Shown here one piece after another: positions 1 to 11,452 of a stretch of DNA of 64,000 bases. The notes under the pieces are model-generated. The model searched no databases. It saw only the letters and a list, made by a program, of their open reading frames with translations, and was not told the DNA's origin. The DNA comes from Notolepis coatsorum (Eukaryota > Chordata > Actinopteri > Aulopiformes > Paralepididae), in assembly GCA_963971535.1 (NCBI GenBank), contig OZ020601.1:22354191-22418190 (forward strand), in the 5' to 3' direction. The translations under genes were made by a program, and so were the position numbers. Within the stretch, counting starts at the first letter, position 1. Every line of letters begins with the position of its first letter.

Positions 1-1416
1 ACTGCGGGAACTTTTATTAAACATTATATATGTCTGCGGGTTGGCCAGTACTGCGGGAACTTTTATTAACCTGTTCCACCCCAGGTGAAAATCTGCATAA
101 AATGTATACCTAGGTAAATGGAATATTGCTCCACTTCTACAAGGGCTATTTGCATATTCTTGGTATCTAGGAACATCTATGGACCTCAATGAATGTATTC
201 TCAGTGTCAGAAATATTGTGTCTATTACTAGGCTTGCTTAAATTCTGATGAAACAAAGGAAAATATGAATTATGATTTTTCTTTTCATCTTTGACAGTGA
301 ATAAAACCATGATAATAATGACCAAACTTAAAAAACTGCCACTGGGCTAATTCAGTACCCTCTTGAGATCATGTGTACAAAAGATCTAAGGAAATTAATA
401 AAGGGAAGATGATAAAATTGAAGGTTTTGTATATACAGTACTGAATTCTCCCATCCGGACCAATGCAATTTGAAATATTATTATAGAATATAGAATATAT
501 GCTTATAAATTACCTTATTATAGCCAATTCGCACATTTATATATATATACATATAGTATCTTTCAAATGGCCGAGTTCAATTTGGATATAGTATCACCAG
601 GCATGCGTAATAACATATACAGTTATTTAATGTAATCGACTGTACTTTTTTATTTCTCCCACAGTGTAATCATTCTGTAACTAATTTCAGATCTGATTCT
701 TCCTACATGATTACAATAGTGTGGAGAAACTGACTGCGTTTCAATATTTGTCAAAAACGTTACCTTTTGTAGCTTATTATCGCGAATCATAAGAATTATT
801 GATATGATTGCTTCAGAACGCCGAACTTTGAATGACCATAGCGGACCACAGGAAGTGTAGTTTGGTGAAATTTCAACACTGCCAGATAGCTAGCGAGGTC
901 CTCTTGAAAATGGCCGCAAAAAGATTCCAATTCTGATCGTTCAACATTTTCATTTCCGCTTCCGGGTCAAGAAACGCGAGTTGAAAAAAAAACTTAAAAT
1001 GATAAAAACTCACTTTTAACCTATTGCTAAACTATTGCCAACCTAACGTTTTACATTCTACATGTATTTGTGACATAGTAGTGATAATAATACTTGAAAA
1101 CGTTTGATTTTAAAAAACGCAAATTTATTGCATCACTCATAAAAATATTAATATATGATAATAATGTCAAAAAGGGGTCGGTACCGACCCCGTGGGGGGG
1201 AACAGGTTAAACATTCTATATGTCTGCGGGTCTTGTGCAGTGCTCTCGTGGCACTGTCAACTAAAGCGAGCACTCAGGAGACGTGACCGTGATTGCAGAA
1301 TGTTTTTTTTTGTTTTGTTTACTAGTCGCCAGACTGGCGAGTGGTCTTCATGAATCACTCGCCAAACCTAAAAAATACTCGCATTTGGCGAGTAAAGTGG
1401 CCTAATTTCCTCCCCT
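1..1416 (-). mobile_element. hAT-like element, one end only (family with CAGGGGAGGAAA termini)
   Basis: The right terminus reads TTTCCTCCCCTG, ending at 1416. It is the inverted counterpart of the terminus at 8082. Positions 1322-1416 match 8082-8175 in reverse complement (the tract rich in ggcgag/ctcgcc), and 1-69 plus 1207-1245 carry the 49-bp tandem unit found at 8205-8430. The other end lies left of the window. No transposase is visible, so the copy is non-autonomous. It is interrupted by the TTAA element at 70-1206. Confidence 0.75.
70..1206. mobile_element. piggyBac-like non-autonomous element, TTAA target
   Basis: The element is bounded by TTAA at 66-69 and TTAA at 1207-1210. The ends read CCTGTTCCACCCC on the left and, reverse-complemented on the right, CCTGTTCCCCCCC. 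Removing the element and one TTAA restores an uninterrupted copy of the 49-bp unit of the surrounding hAT (ttttattaaacatt), so the borders are exact. A palindrome, ggtcggtaccgacc, lies just inside the right end. There is no long ORF inside. TTAA target sites are the hallmark of piggyBac (also Kolobok); the superfamily assignment is inference. Confidence 0.8.
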
Positions 1417-1499
1417 GCACTAAACCCTTGCTATTTCAAGTACTTTCCATGACTGCAAATATCAAAACCACCAATTGGAGCACAATTATCAACATGTAC

Positions 1500-1610
1500 A
1501 AGGTGTACATTTACATTGGTCATTTAACTGACACTTTTATCCAAAGCGACCTACAAGTTCTGTGCGACAGGTCATCAGGAAGACACAACTCTATCAGCTT
1601 AGTAACAACG
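1500..1610. repeat. Dispersed teleost repeat fragment (tttatccaaagcgac motif)
   Basis: The stretch with catttaactgacac and tttatccaaagcgac followed by an acaagtt tract recurs at 52600-52670, with the same downstream words (gtcatcaggaag, cacaactc). The core motif is also at 30740. This phrase is common in fish genomes as part of interspersed repeats. I cannot name the family from sequence alone. Confidence 0.55.
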
Positions 1611-1770
1611 TCCATCAAAGTATTGAGTACTACAGTGTAGGTTAGTTTATTAGGACAAGTGCATGACAGTAAGTAGGGTTAGATTTATTTGTATCAGTGG
1701 AAGCAGATAATCAGTTACACAATGATTATCAAAATGCACAAGATGTATTAGAGGTAATTGAATTAAGTAA

Positions 1771-1918
1771 GGGATAATGTATAGCTACGAGGTCATTGTC
1801 GCAAAATAATTGACCGACACGTAGTTTAAAATACCGAGCCGCTTCGGCGAGGTGTTTTAAACGTCAGTGAAGGTCAATTATTTTGCGACAATGACAGAGT
1901 AAAGCTATACATTATCCC
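1771..1918. repeat. Fold-back MITE-like hairpin, 148 bp
   Basis: Outer arms GGGATAATGTATAGCT (1771-1786) and its reverse complement (1903-1918) continue inward as ggtcattgtcgcaaaataattgacc and its complement (1791-1815 and 1872-1895), with a 2-nt offset. Together they make a long imperfect stem around a gagccgcttcggcg loop. Flanking sequence to about 2285 is GC-rich and also ends in an inverted attacatggc motif (about 1924 and 2270), so the hairpin may be one end of a larger element. Confidence 0.6.
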
Positions 1919-2292
1919 GCTTATTACATGGCTAACTTACTAACAATATACCTAATTCATTTGACAAATCGCAGTTGTTCTGTGGCTCTGTCAGCCCAAA
2001 TAAAGTGATTATTATTATCGCGGGCAGCCTCTGTTCTGGCTCCGCTGTGTTCTGGCTCCGCTCGTCGCTCCGCCCCCTGTCAGCGCTGGCAGCAGAACGC
2101 CGGCACGGCAGTGTCTAATTGCACTGAAACAGTGTGTCAGTGGGCTTGATTGCGAACAGCTGCGCACAGCGGTCATTATTGAAAAAACAGCGGTCATTAT
2201 TGAAAAATAATGACCGCAGTCGGGGGGCTATTGACCAATCACAAGCAAGCATTTCGGCGAATGTGAAAACGCCATGTAATAATGCTACTTAA

Positions 2293-3240
2293 CCCTTTGA
2301 TCGCCGGGGTTAAATTCATAATTTACCATCCCTCGCCAGCCCTATTTAACATGGAGAAGTTCCCCTTCTTTGCAGGGCTATAACTTTTTAAATTGTATTG
2401 CTAAATTGACATTACCATGGCCCATTCAAAGTCCTATATCTATTGTTCAGGGTGTAGCAACGTTATACTTTTTCATTCACATATTCATACTAAAATACGG
2501 TCTAAAGTATAAGTATGTTTATCGTTTTCTGCAGCTTTCTCCAGAACGTGATTTATAGCCCTAAATGCATTATATTGATGATTGTATACAGCTTGATAGC
2601 AATCGGCGCAAGATAAAAAATTTCAAATGGACGTACTTCTAGAAGTTACTACGTATGATCTGATGATGACCGGATGGGTGGGGGGTCGTTTATAATTCCG
2701 TGGGCAACGTTATATCATTCATCTAGTGTGGGTGATATGATCATTGGAGCAGTTAGTATAGAAGACATTACAAAATAACGCTGAAACTCACCGTAGCTTC
2801 CTCTCGCCGTTGGGAGATGAGCGTGGAACAGAATTTTTTCTATTATGGGATATAGAAATACCCGATCCATTTCCAGGTTGTATAATAGTATATACGTCCA
2901 AATCATGTTGTTTATCGAGTTATTGGCAACGGATCGATATCCATTGTGTCGAGCTCGAGTCCCGGGACCTATAGAGAGTGATCGGACCAAATTGAAATGA
3001 GCACCAGCTTCCACTTCCCTGTTTCTTCCCTGGGCGATCTGCCGATCGGCCACCAGATGGCGCTCTTGAACCGTTAGAGAGTTGACAGGGGCTCACCAGT
3101 ACATATAATGTCTCCGGGGGAGAAATATGATTTCGATCACAGATTTTTGAAATATTGATATCAAAGACGCTGTCCAGCGTCATCGGCAGAATAAGCATGG
3201 CGGGGAATGACGTGTTTCAGCGTCAACGGCGATTAAAGGG
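2293..3240 (+). mobile_element. TTAA MITE family B, copy 1
   Basis: It is flanked by TTAA (2289-2292 and 3241-3244) with terminal repeats CCCTTTGATCGCCG and, reverse-complemented, CCCTTTAATCGCCG. The 948-bp body is shared with 5381-6331 and 43680-44631 (both inverted) and 12775-14935 (same orientation). Diagnostic shared blocks are the tctttgcagggctataac tract near the left end and the gccgatcggccaccagatgg block near the right. There is no transposase-like ORF. The structure is piggyBac-like and non-autonomous. Confidence 0.8.
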
Positions 3241-3244
3241 TTAA

Positions 3245-5376
3245 GAGTATACGAGAAAATGAATGGATGTATTTCATGCAAAAATAACTGCCTGGCTGCC
3301 TAGAGGTTTTTGTTGTGTTTTTCTCTATGCTAATATCATGTCACATGAGCCACACTAGAGGGTAAGTATCCTGAAGTACACCCATCGCACGCATCCTGAG
3401 GTAAGATCAACTTCAATTTAACATCACAGATTATAAAGATAAAAAGAAATTTTTCTGATTCCATGCAAAGATCGGATCCAAACGATATCAAATGCATGAT
3501 GGTATTACACAATGAATTGAATTAACCCTAAATGATTTTCCTCTTTAACATAAAGGTGTTGAATCATGTATATAAGGAGTTGTCTAAGGCAGGTTTTTAT
3601 CATCCTCAGATCATATATTGGTGAGAGGACAGGATGAGTGAGACGACGCGTGACCTGAACCACGAACGACAATGGGACCAGGCAGAGAGGAACACAACCC
3701 AGAGACCTGAGCGACCCACAACAGCAGAGGACCACGAAGGACACCGCCAAGGAGCTGTGGACACAACCAGGGCAACGACAGCAACCGTGAGAGCCGCCAT
3801 CCAACCCAACCCACACGACACAGACGTCCCCAAAGGAAGGGGAGCAGACACAAAAAGGACGACATGCTACGCCACCCCGGCAGCCTACAACAGACCAAGG
3901 CCATGTGTATCTCCACCATCCGTGTGAGAGAGAGCGTCCTACTGACTAGCCGCTACACCAGCAAACCCTCGCCCCTCTGGTACCGCGATGACAGGGAGCG
4001 GGGGACCAACCACCACACAGCACGTTCAAGACCACCCTATTGCCATGTCTCTGGGCCTGATAAAGGCCAAGCGTGAGCACAGCAACAGATGAAGAGCAAC
4101 ACAGGCTCCGGGAGGGGAATCTACAGCGTCCCCGTGGACGACCACCCCACCACTCCCAATAACCCTGTGACCTTTGACGAGATTGGATGTGGATGGGGAC
4201 CTGAACACACGAGAAACGCCTAACACTTGCAGTAAAACAGGCCTAGCACATATTGTTCACATTGTTATTTTTTTTAGATTACTGTCTTACTGTCTGGCGC
4301 TGCCACACGACAGACTCACAGAAACATCAACTGAATGTACGATACATTCAACACACATCAAGACCACCACAGAAGGACGCACCCCTGGCAGAGAACAGCT
4401 GGTCAACAGCGAAGCGACAACTGTCAGATTCACAAACAAGAACTGTTTCACAAAGTTCATATGTATCTGGAAAATTATTAACTAAGAATATGATGAAATA
4501 CAATCAGTAAGATTGCATTAACCAATTTTATAATAACAATAAGGAATGATCACAGAGTCACATTGCAAATTATATTGTTAAACAGGGCAGAACCAGTTGG
4601 TTTGTTCCAAGACACCAAGTTTTGTTTTCACCATTGATAGTATGCACCACAGCAAAATACTAGAACAATGCATAACGATTATCATAATCACCTTTTATAT
4701 CAGTTTTTTATACAAACCACTAGGTTAACGGTTTTTAAATGTTTTTTTTTATACATTAGCCACTAGGTTAATGCCTATTTGTAAATCCTATTCCTGATAA
4801 TTATGCACACGATTTTGTGTTTTCACCCTGTGCACTCTGACCACACAGAGACAGTGTTCACATGTATTTAATTGGGTTATTACTATGTCTGTATGTACAA
4901 CCATGATCTTAGCTCCCATAGATATTATCATGAAGACACATAGTTACCACTTAAATGTCTGAGTCACGACGTGAGCGACTGGAGCCAAGCCAAGATAGGC
5001 ACAACCAGAGCTTCTAATGATTATGTTATTTGGTGTTTGATATCAGAGTTGAGGACCACTCATTGATATAGGTATTTGAGTGGCTAAATCAGACCATTAT
5101 TAATAAAAGAAAAGGGTGATATTCCCACATCCCACATCTCTGATATCAAAATAACACAGACTTTAGTCCAGTCAATCATGTCATGAATCACGTATGTAAA
5201 TATTTCTATTTTAAACTGTTATGCCAACCAACAGATCACATTGGCCAAAATTTTCATTTATTTTAATTGTTTTCTATTTTATTCATTATCTGATAACCGA
5301 TGGATTACATCTGTCCCATTCTTTTACCATATCTATTCACTCTTACCTGTTCCAAATAATCCTGGTGTATTATACA
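3245..5376. other. Unassigned intergenic or intronic sequence
   Basis: About 2.1 kb with no gene I can support. Positions 3600-4480 are unusually C/A-rich with several short overlapping open frames, the longest being 97 codons at 3634-3927 and rich in Thr/Arg/Pro, but with no recognisable domain. An inverted pair around gatatcagag (near 5035 and 5140) makes a 130-bp hairpin. The rest is AT-rich. It may be an old repeat not seen elsewhere in the window. Confidence 0.5.
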
Positions 5377-5380
5377 TTAA

Positions 5381-6331
5381 CACTTTGACTGCCGGGAGCC
5401 GTCTTTAGACGTCTTTGCTGGCCATGCTAAAGTTGCCGGGGGACGCTGTACGTCGTCTTTATATCAATATTTCAAAAATCTGCGATCGGATTCATAATGT
5501 CCCTCCGCTGGCCTGAGATACACCAGCAGGACCCACTGAGCTCTCTGGCGGTTCAGGAGCGCCATCTGGTGGCCGATCGCGCAACCGCTTAACAGGAAGC
5601 GCAGTAGAGGTTGTGCTAGATGTCCGTATTGCTTCCGGCCACTCGGGATAGGTTCCGGCACTCTAGCTCGTCACACTACATAGCGATCGATTGCCAATAA
5701 CTCGATAAACAACATGATTTGGACGTATATACCATTATACAAGCTGGAGATGGACCGGGTAATAATATATCCCATAATGATAAAATTTCTACTCGACGAT
5801 GATCGCCCAACGGCGCGCGGAGACTGGGGTGAGTTTCAGCGTGTAACGTTACCGTCTTCGATAATAACTGATATTATCAACATTTGACCCACATTAGATG
5901 ATTGGTATAACGCTGCCCACGGAATTATAAACGCCCCCTCGCCCATCCGGTCAACATCAGATGACGTGTAGTAACTTCTAGAAGTACGTCTAGTTGGAAT
6001 TTTTTATATCGCGCTGATTGCCATCAAACTGTATTTCATCATCAATATAATGCATTTGGGGCTATATATCACGTTCTGGAGAAAGCTGCAGAAAGAGATG
6101 AAAACATACTTATACATTAGACCATACTTTACTATGAATATGTGAATGAAAAAGTTTAACGTTGCTACACAATGAACAATACATATAGGACTTTGAATGG
6201 GCCCTAATAATGGCAATGTAGCAATAGAATTTAAAAAGTTATAGCCCTGCAAAGAAGGGGACTTTCTCCATAGACAAATAGCGCTGGCAATCTATGGTAT
6301 ATCATTAATTTAACCTTAGGCAACCAAAGTG
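5381..6331 (-). mobile_element. TTAA MITE family B, copy 2 (inverted)
   Basis: TTAA at 5377-5380 and 6332-6335 flank terminal repeats CACTTTGACTGCC and, reverse-complemented, CACTTTGGTTGCC. The body is the reverse complement of 2293-3240, including gatggcgctc / gccgatcg near the left and the gccctgcaaagaagggg block near the right. At 951 bp the length is almost identical to the other complete copies (948 and 952 bp). Confidence 0.8.
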
Positions 6332-6335
6332 TTAA

Positions 6336-6545
6336 TCTCACCCACATAATGAAGAGAAAAGTGAGTAACTGTGGAATAATATAATGATTCCCCAACTCTC
6401 TCATGTAAAGACATCCCCCTCCCCTGATATTATACAGTAATCTCACCCACATTATGAAGAGAAAAGTGAGTAACTGTGGAATAATATAATGATTCCCCAA
6501 CTCCCTCATGTAAAGACATTCCCCTCCCCTTTCTCCCCAATCCTG
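6336..6545. repeat. 105-bp tandem duplication
   Basis: The block starting tctcacccacat at 6336 is repeated at 6441 with only a few differences, including the word gtgagtaactgtgg and the end in ccctcccct. It is immediately adjacent to the TTAA MITE and is followed by a C-rich tract (6540-6625) with runs of 10 to 14 C. Confidence 0.75.
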
Positions 6546-6832
6546 TGTCCCCCCCCCCCTCTCCCCAATCCTGTATCTCCCCCCCCCCCCCATTTGACCT
6601 ATCAAATGGGACCACCTCCCCCCCCTTTTAACTATATAATGCTCCTCCCAACAACATTCCAGGTCTCTTTACCTGGGTCATTTCAGCTGATCACCTGGGG
6701 CGAGAGCCTCAGCCATTCTCTCCAACTACTATTTGTATATTTCTATCTGTTTGGTTAATAAACCTTTGTTATTATCCAAACCTCGGTTGACTGAGAACAT
6801 TCTTCTTCAGGATATCCACAAATATCCCACAC

Positions 6833-7048
6833 CATCCATCTGAAAAGCTCTTGTGCCAGTTTCAAAGGTTCGGTCCATCTGAAAAGCCTGTGTACCAGTG
6901 CCTTGGTTTCTAAGGTTCGGTCCATCTGAAAAGCCTGTGTACCAGTGGCTTGGTTTCTAAGGTTCGGTCCATCTGAGAAGCCCTTGTACCAGTGGGTTGG
7001 TTTCTAAGGTTCAGTCCATCTGAGAAGCCCTTGTACCAGTGGGTTGGT
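6833..7048. repeat. Minisatellite, period about 47 bp, about 4.5 copies
   Basis: Units share ggttcggtccatctga, a variable aagcc(t/c)tgtgtaccagtg core and ggtttctaa. Successive units differ by a few substitutions (gaaaag to gagaag, cttgg to gttgg), a gradient typical of local unit duplication. Confidence 0.8.
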
Positions 7049-7536
7049 CATTCATGACTTGACTTGCACTGTGTCATTGCTTAGAAAATGCTAACAACTT
7101 CTACTTGAAATTACTCCGTTTGATTTCAGGCCTTTTAAAAATGAGTGTATTATTCCTTTAACTCCTGAGATAAGGCCTGGATGTGTTGTAGCTCATCCTG
7201 TGGTTGCGTCAGAGATCAGCGCCATGTGGAGGGGTGAGGGGTTCAGCTTTGCGGGATGGCTGGCTGTCAGTGGAGCCAAAAGCATCCGTCCCTCCACACA
7301 TGACAACATCTGGAGGCCTGTCTGTACCTCTGGTCCTCAGCCATAAGGGAGGCCCCATATGTCAACACACATACAGCGCACGGATAACAAGCCAAGACAG
7401 GGGACCCCTTTAACCCAAGGGACCCCTTTAACCAAACCCAGTCCAGGGGGGAAAAACATACCAGAGTATTTTTGGCTTTGGTGTGAGATTAGGAAGGTGC
7501 GAGATACATTTATGCAATTATGAGTAACTGAGAAGA

Positions 7537-7586
<50 letters not shown>

Positions 7587-7985
7587 CTAATCACTTCTCA
7601 AGCTCATGCACGCGCAACCAAGTGATGCAGAGCTTGCTCTATGTCTGCTGGGCAGGTAAAATATTGCTTATTTCTCAGAAGTTGCCTACTGCAGCATTTA
7701 AATGCAAAGTCGACCTTAAAATATAATGAACTCTTATCTAACTGCTATTTCTATTGTACAGCAAAGTTTCAGTTTGTGAAATGAGAGAGAACCATATAAA
7801 ACCCAGTTTTTCAAAGTGTGGCTCGGGAGTGGGACCCACGTGTAGCTCTTGGGAAGATTAAAAGCAGTCCTCAAATTATTCTCTGGAAGTATTATATGAA
7901 GCTAAAGCCCCCTGAAGTACATAACAAAAATTGTAATGCACATTGAATAAAACACTAGTAGTTTAACAATCTAACAGACATCTTA
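7049..7985. other. Unique-looking intronic sequence with a (TA)n microsatellite
   Basis: No exon with supported splice sites or family match was seen. A (TA)n run of about 20 dinucleotides at 7541-7579 is followed by GAGAGA. The 69-codon frame at 7204-7413 has no recognisable motif. Confidence 0.55.
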
Positions 7986-8081
7986 TAGGAGGCTTGTGGT
8001 ATACAGTATGGTTACATATAGGAGGCTGGGCTGGTGGTGTATCCTATAGAAGGCTGGTGGTGTATACAGTATGGTTACATA
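7986..8081. repeat. 37-bp minisatellite, left segment
   Basis: Units contain ggaggctggtggtgtat and gtatggttacat. The array continues at 9627-9880; the two parts are separated by the hAT insertion at 8082-9626, whose target duplication lies in a unit. Confidence 0.8.
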
Positions 8082-8204
8082 CAGGGGAGGAAATTAGGCC
8101 ACTTTACTCGCCAAATGCGAGTATTTTTTACGTTTGGCGAGTGATTCATGAAGACCACTCGCCAGTCTGGCGAGTTGACAGTGCCACGAGAGCACTGCAC
8201 AAGA

Positions 8205-8430
8205 CCCGCGGACATATATAATGTTTAATAAACGTTCCCGCAGTACTGGCCAACCCGCGGACATATATAATGTTTAATAAAAGTTCCCGCAGTACTGGCC
8301 AACCCGCGGACATATATAATGTTTAATAAAAGTTCCCGCAGTACTGGCCAACCCGCGGACATATATAATGTTTAATAAAAGTTCCTGCAGTACTGGCCAA
8401 CCCGCGGAAATATAGAATGTTGAATAAAAG
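8205..8430. repeat. 49-bp tandem array inside the hAT element
   Basis: About 4.6 copies of a unit containing cccgcggacatatataatg and ttcccgcagtactggcc. The same unit occurs at 1-69 and 1207-1245 in the inverted copy of the element, so the array belongs to the transposon and not to the insertion site. Confidence 0.8.
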
Positions 8431-8848
8431 TCCCGTGGTACTAGCCATCAGTCAAGGAAGCACTCGCAAACAGATAACGTTAAACACAGAAGATGGAAAA
8501 CAGACAGACTGAGCAACGGGGAACTGCATCCAACCCTAGTACAACTCTCGAGTCCAAGGCAAGGACACATTTAAATTACAGAGGTGTATGTTAGTCTATT
8601 GCGCACCGGACTACGACGTAAGGTTAGACATTTTATTTCATGCTCAAAAGCCCCTGGCTTGCACATCGGCGTCGCAGTCACGAAAGGGGCTAGCTCAACC
8701 AGTGCACAACAGCAGACCAACCCAACTGACGTTACCACAACACTTGACAGCACTGTCGTAAGGCCACCGTGCCGTCTTAAAGTCACAGTGAACACTCGGA
8801 TGCATACACAACATTGACGTGGCTTGACAACAGAGGTTCAAAGTTAAC

Positions 8849-9030
8849 TTGATTGACTGATTGAAAACTTTATTAACAGATTGCAGAATGGGTACAATAC
8901 AGTACGGCTCAATACACACAATTGTTAAGGGGATGCAGACCAGAGAAAGACTTTCGTCTTGTTTACATCAGGGTCCCCCATTTTCAATTCATCATAACAT
9001 ATGACATACACGACATACAGATAGACAGTA
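8849..9030 (-). repeat. LINE 3' tail (family with TTGATTGATTGAAAAC end)
   Basis: On the minus strand this reads as a LINE 3' UTR ending in AATAAAGTTTTCAATC plus short (AATC)n repeats. The same 3' segment occurs at 18207-18469, 25224-25362, 27205-27600, 45113-45172, 55286-55740, 59359-60078 and 61216-61870. At 55.6 and 59.5 kb it is joined to the end of an ORF, which identifies it as LINE-derived. Confidence 0.75.
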
Positions 9031-9626
9031 ATAATAATAATAATAATAATAAATCAAATTTATATAGCGCCTTTCATAGAACCCAAGGTCGCTTTACAAT
9101 CAGGACAAAAAATAGGGCAAGGAAAGTAGGGGGGGGAGGGGGAAGAGGGGATGAGGGAAAGTAGGGGATAATGGACCTAATTTAATCTAAAACTAACTGA
9201 TGGGGAAAGCCTTGGTGAAGAGGTACTGCTACATCTATAGATTTCACATCTATCTATCTATACACTTCACAACATACTTCGGTTTTTTTCTTTCACTGCC
9301 CAACCCAGTCCAACCCAGCATCTTTCACTGCCCAGTTCAGCCCAACCCAGTCCAGAATAGATCCCTCTTTCATGTTAATATGTGTTATGCTAATATTGTG
9401 AAGAGTAGAGACTGTTATTAATGTTTTATGCTAATAAATATTTTAAAGAGTAGAGACACGGTGTGATTATTACTATGATTGAAAATCAATTTAGACGAAG
9501 ACATACAAAGAAGTAATTATCACAATTAGCGATTTTTTTTGGCTGGTAAAAAATTAGTTTGTCTGGTAAAAAAAATCAGATACTCGCCAGTTGGCTGGTA
9601 AGCCAAAAAGTTAGTTTCCTCCCCTG

Positions 9627-9880
9627 GTTACATACTATAGGAGGCTGGTGGTGTATCAGTATGGTTACATCCTATAGGAGGCTGGTGGTGTATCAGTATG
9701 GTTACATCCTATAGGAGGCTGGTGGTGTATCAGTATGGTTACATCCTATAGGAGGCTGGTGGTGTATCAGTATGGTTACATCCTATAGGAGGCTGGTGGT
9801 GTATCTACAGTATGATTATCTTATAAGAGGCTGGTGGTGTATCTATAGTATGATTAAATCTTATAGGAGGCTGGTGGTGC
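9627..9880. repeat. 37-bp minisatellite, right segment
   Basis: About six or seven units of ctataggaggctggtggtg followed by tatcagtatggttacat, nearly identical over the first five and decaying to the right. It continues the array at 7986-8081. Confidence 0.85.
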
Positions 9881-10637
9881 AGCCTAACTATAGCGCGTCT
9901 CTACTTTCCGTAGCTGCATTTCTGCAGACCCCTCTCTGATTGGTTGAGCGAAGCCCCTCTCTGATTGGTTGAGCGAAAGGCGGACGTAATGTTATCATAT
10001 CAAGAAGATAAAAAGAAATGTACTACCAGATTCGCGTATAACGTTATTTCGCGTGACTTTGCGGTTTATTCATAACGTTATGCACATTTCACAACACAGC
10101 CAGCTGTCAGAAACTGTACATTGTAACATTATATAACATAACGTTGTTATTTCGCGGTTTATTCATAACGTTATGCACATTTCGCGTGTATATAACATAA
10201 CGTTGTTATTTCACGGTTTATTCATAACGTTATTCACATTTCATGTGACAACACGTTATTTCACGTGACAAGTTCAACACAGCCCAGCTGTCAGAAACTG
10301 TACATTAAGGGGGTTTGAATCAGTTTAGTGTTTCCCACTTACTGTAACTGTACCATGACGCACTCCCCACTTACTGTAACTGTACCATGTTCTACATATA
10401 ACCTCATCTCATGCACCTTGTTGTGTATCCTGTTTCTTTTTCCTCATTATATTCAGAGTTAATTATATTGTTTACACTGTCTTTCTTCTTATTATAACCC
10501 TGCCCATTTGATGTTCCCAAAGACTCACAGATGTCTTCTATTGACCAAGGAATTAGTTATTATTAGTAAGACACAACATTTCAATCAAACATATAATAAC
10601 ATGTGTTTCATCATACCAACTGATCCTGGTGTGACAA

Positions 10638-10825
10638 TACCTAACATTTAGATTAACCCAGTTAATGCCTTAACTAGACAGTTACAATGTAACATTTAGA
10701 TTAACACAGTTAATGCCTAACTAGACAGTTAGAAGAAAGCAGGAAGCCAGCACTCTCAGATTCAAATGTGTAACTAGACAGTTACAATATAACATTTATA
10801 TTAATTAACCCAGTTAATGCCTCAA
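10638..10825. repeat. Short tandem block inside the MULE-like element
   Basis: About three degenerate units share aacatttagattaac, cagttaatgcc and aactagacagttacaat. Spacing is irregular because of insertions. Confidence 0.65.
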
Positions 10826-10833
10826 TGCCTTAA

Positions 10834-11452
10834 AGGGGAACTCCAACATTTTGGGAAATTAGCTTATTTAACATCTTCCCTGGAGTTAGACAAGAAGATA
10901 CATACCTTTTTTGTCTCTGTGCGTGCATTTTAGCTTTGGGAATAGACGCTCCGTTAGCATAGCTTAGCTTCATCACTGGAAGTGAGGCAGGACAGTAGCC
11001 TTACAGTGCCTTACAGTGTATTGCAAGGTCTGACATTGACCAAATTTGATATGCATGACCTTGGTGGGCTCTAGGTCAACTCCTGAAAAGGGGGTCAATG
11101 TCAGACCTTGCAATCAAAAGTTAGGGGGCGCACTGAAATTATGGCAAGGGTTATTAGCCCCCTAACTTTTGATTGCAAAGTCTGACATTGACCCCCTTTT
11201 CAGGAGTTGACCTAGAGCCCACCAAGGTCATGCATATCAAGTTTGGTCAATGTCAGACCTTGCAATACACTGTAAGGCACTGTAAGGCTACTGTCCTGCC
11301 TCACTTCCAGTGATGAAGCTAAGCTATGCTAACGGAGTGTCTATTCCCAAAGCTAAAATGCACGCACAGAGACAAAAAAGGTATGTATCTTCTTGTCTAA
11401 CTCCAGGGAAGATGTTAAATAAGTTAATTTCCCAAAATGTTGGAGTTCCCCT
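10834..11452. mobile_element. 619-bp fold-back element, TTAA target
   Basis: Flanked by TTAA (10830-10833 and 11453-11456). The two halves are reverse complements over almost their full length (AGGGGAACTCCAACATTTTG at each end), with a short asymmetric centre near 11120-11160. The transcript would form a roughly 290-bp stem. TTAA targets fit piggyBac or Kolobok; the superfamily is unresolved. It is nested inside the MULE-like element. Confidence 0.8.

Larger units (their letters stand above)
8082..9626 (+). mobile_element. Non-autonomous hAT element with perfect 8-bp target duplication
   Basis: The element starts CAGGGGAGGAAATTAG and ends with the complement of CAGGGGAGGAAACTAA. It is flanked by GTTACATA at 8074-8081 and 9627-9634, an exact 8-bp duplication of the host minisatellite unit. 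Eight-bp duplications and CAGGGG ends are typical of hAT. No transposase is present. Cargo includes a 49-bp tandem array (8205-8430), a LINE 3' tail (8849-9030) and an (AAT)n-linked dispersed repeat (9031-9110). A second copy lies inverted at 1-1416. Confidence 0.88.

Noticed and set aside
3634..4485. Short overlapping frames suggestive of a gene
   Set aside because: No domain, frames interrupt each other and the composition is C/A-biased; left as unassigned sequence.
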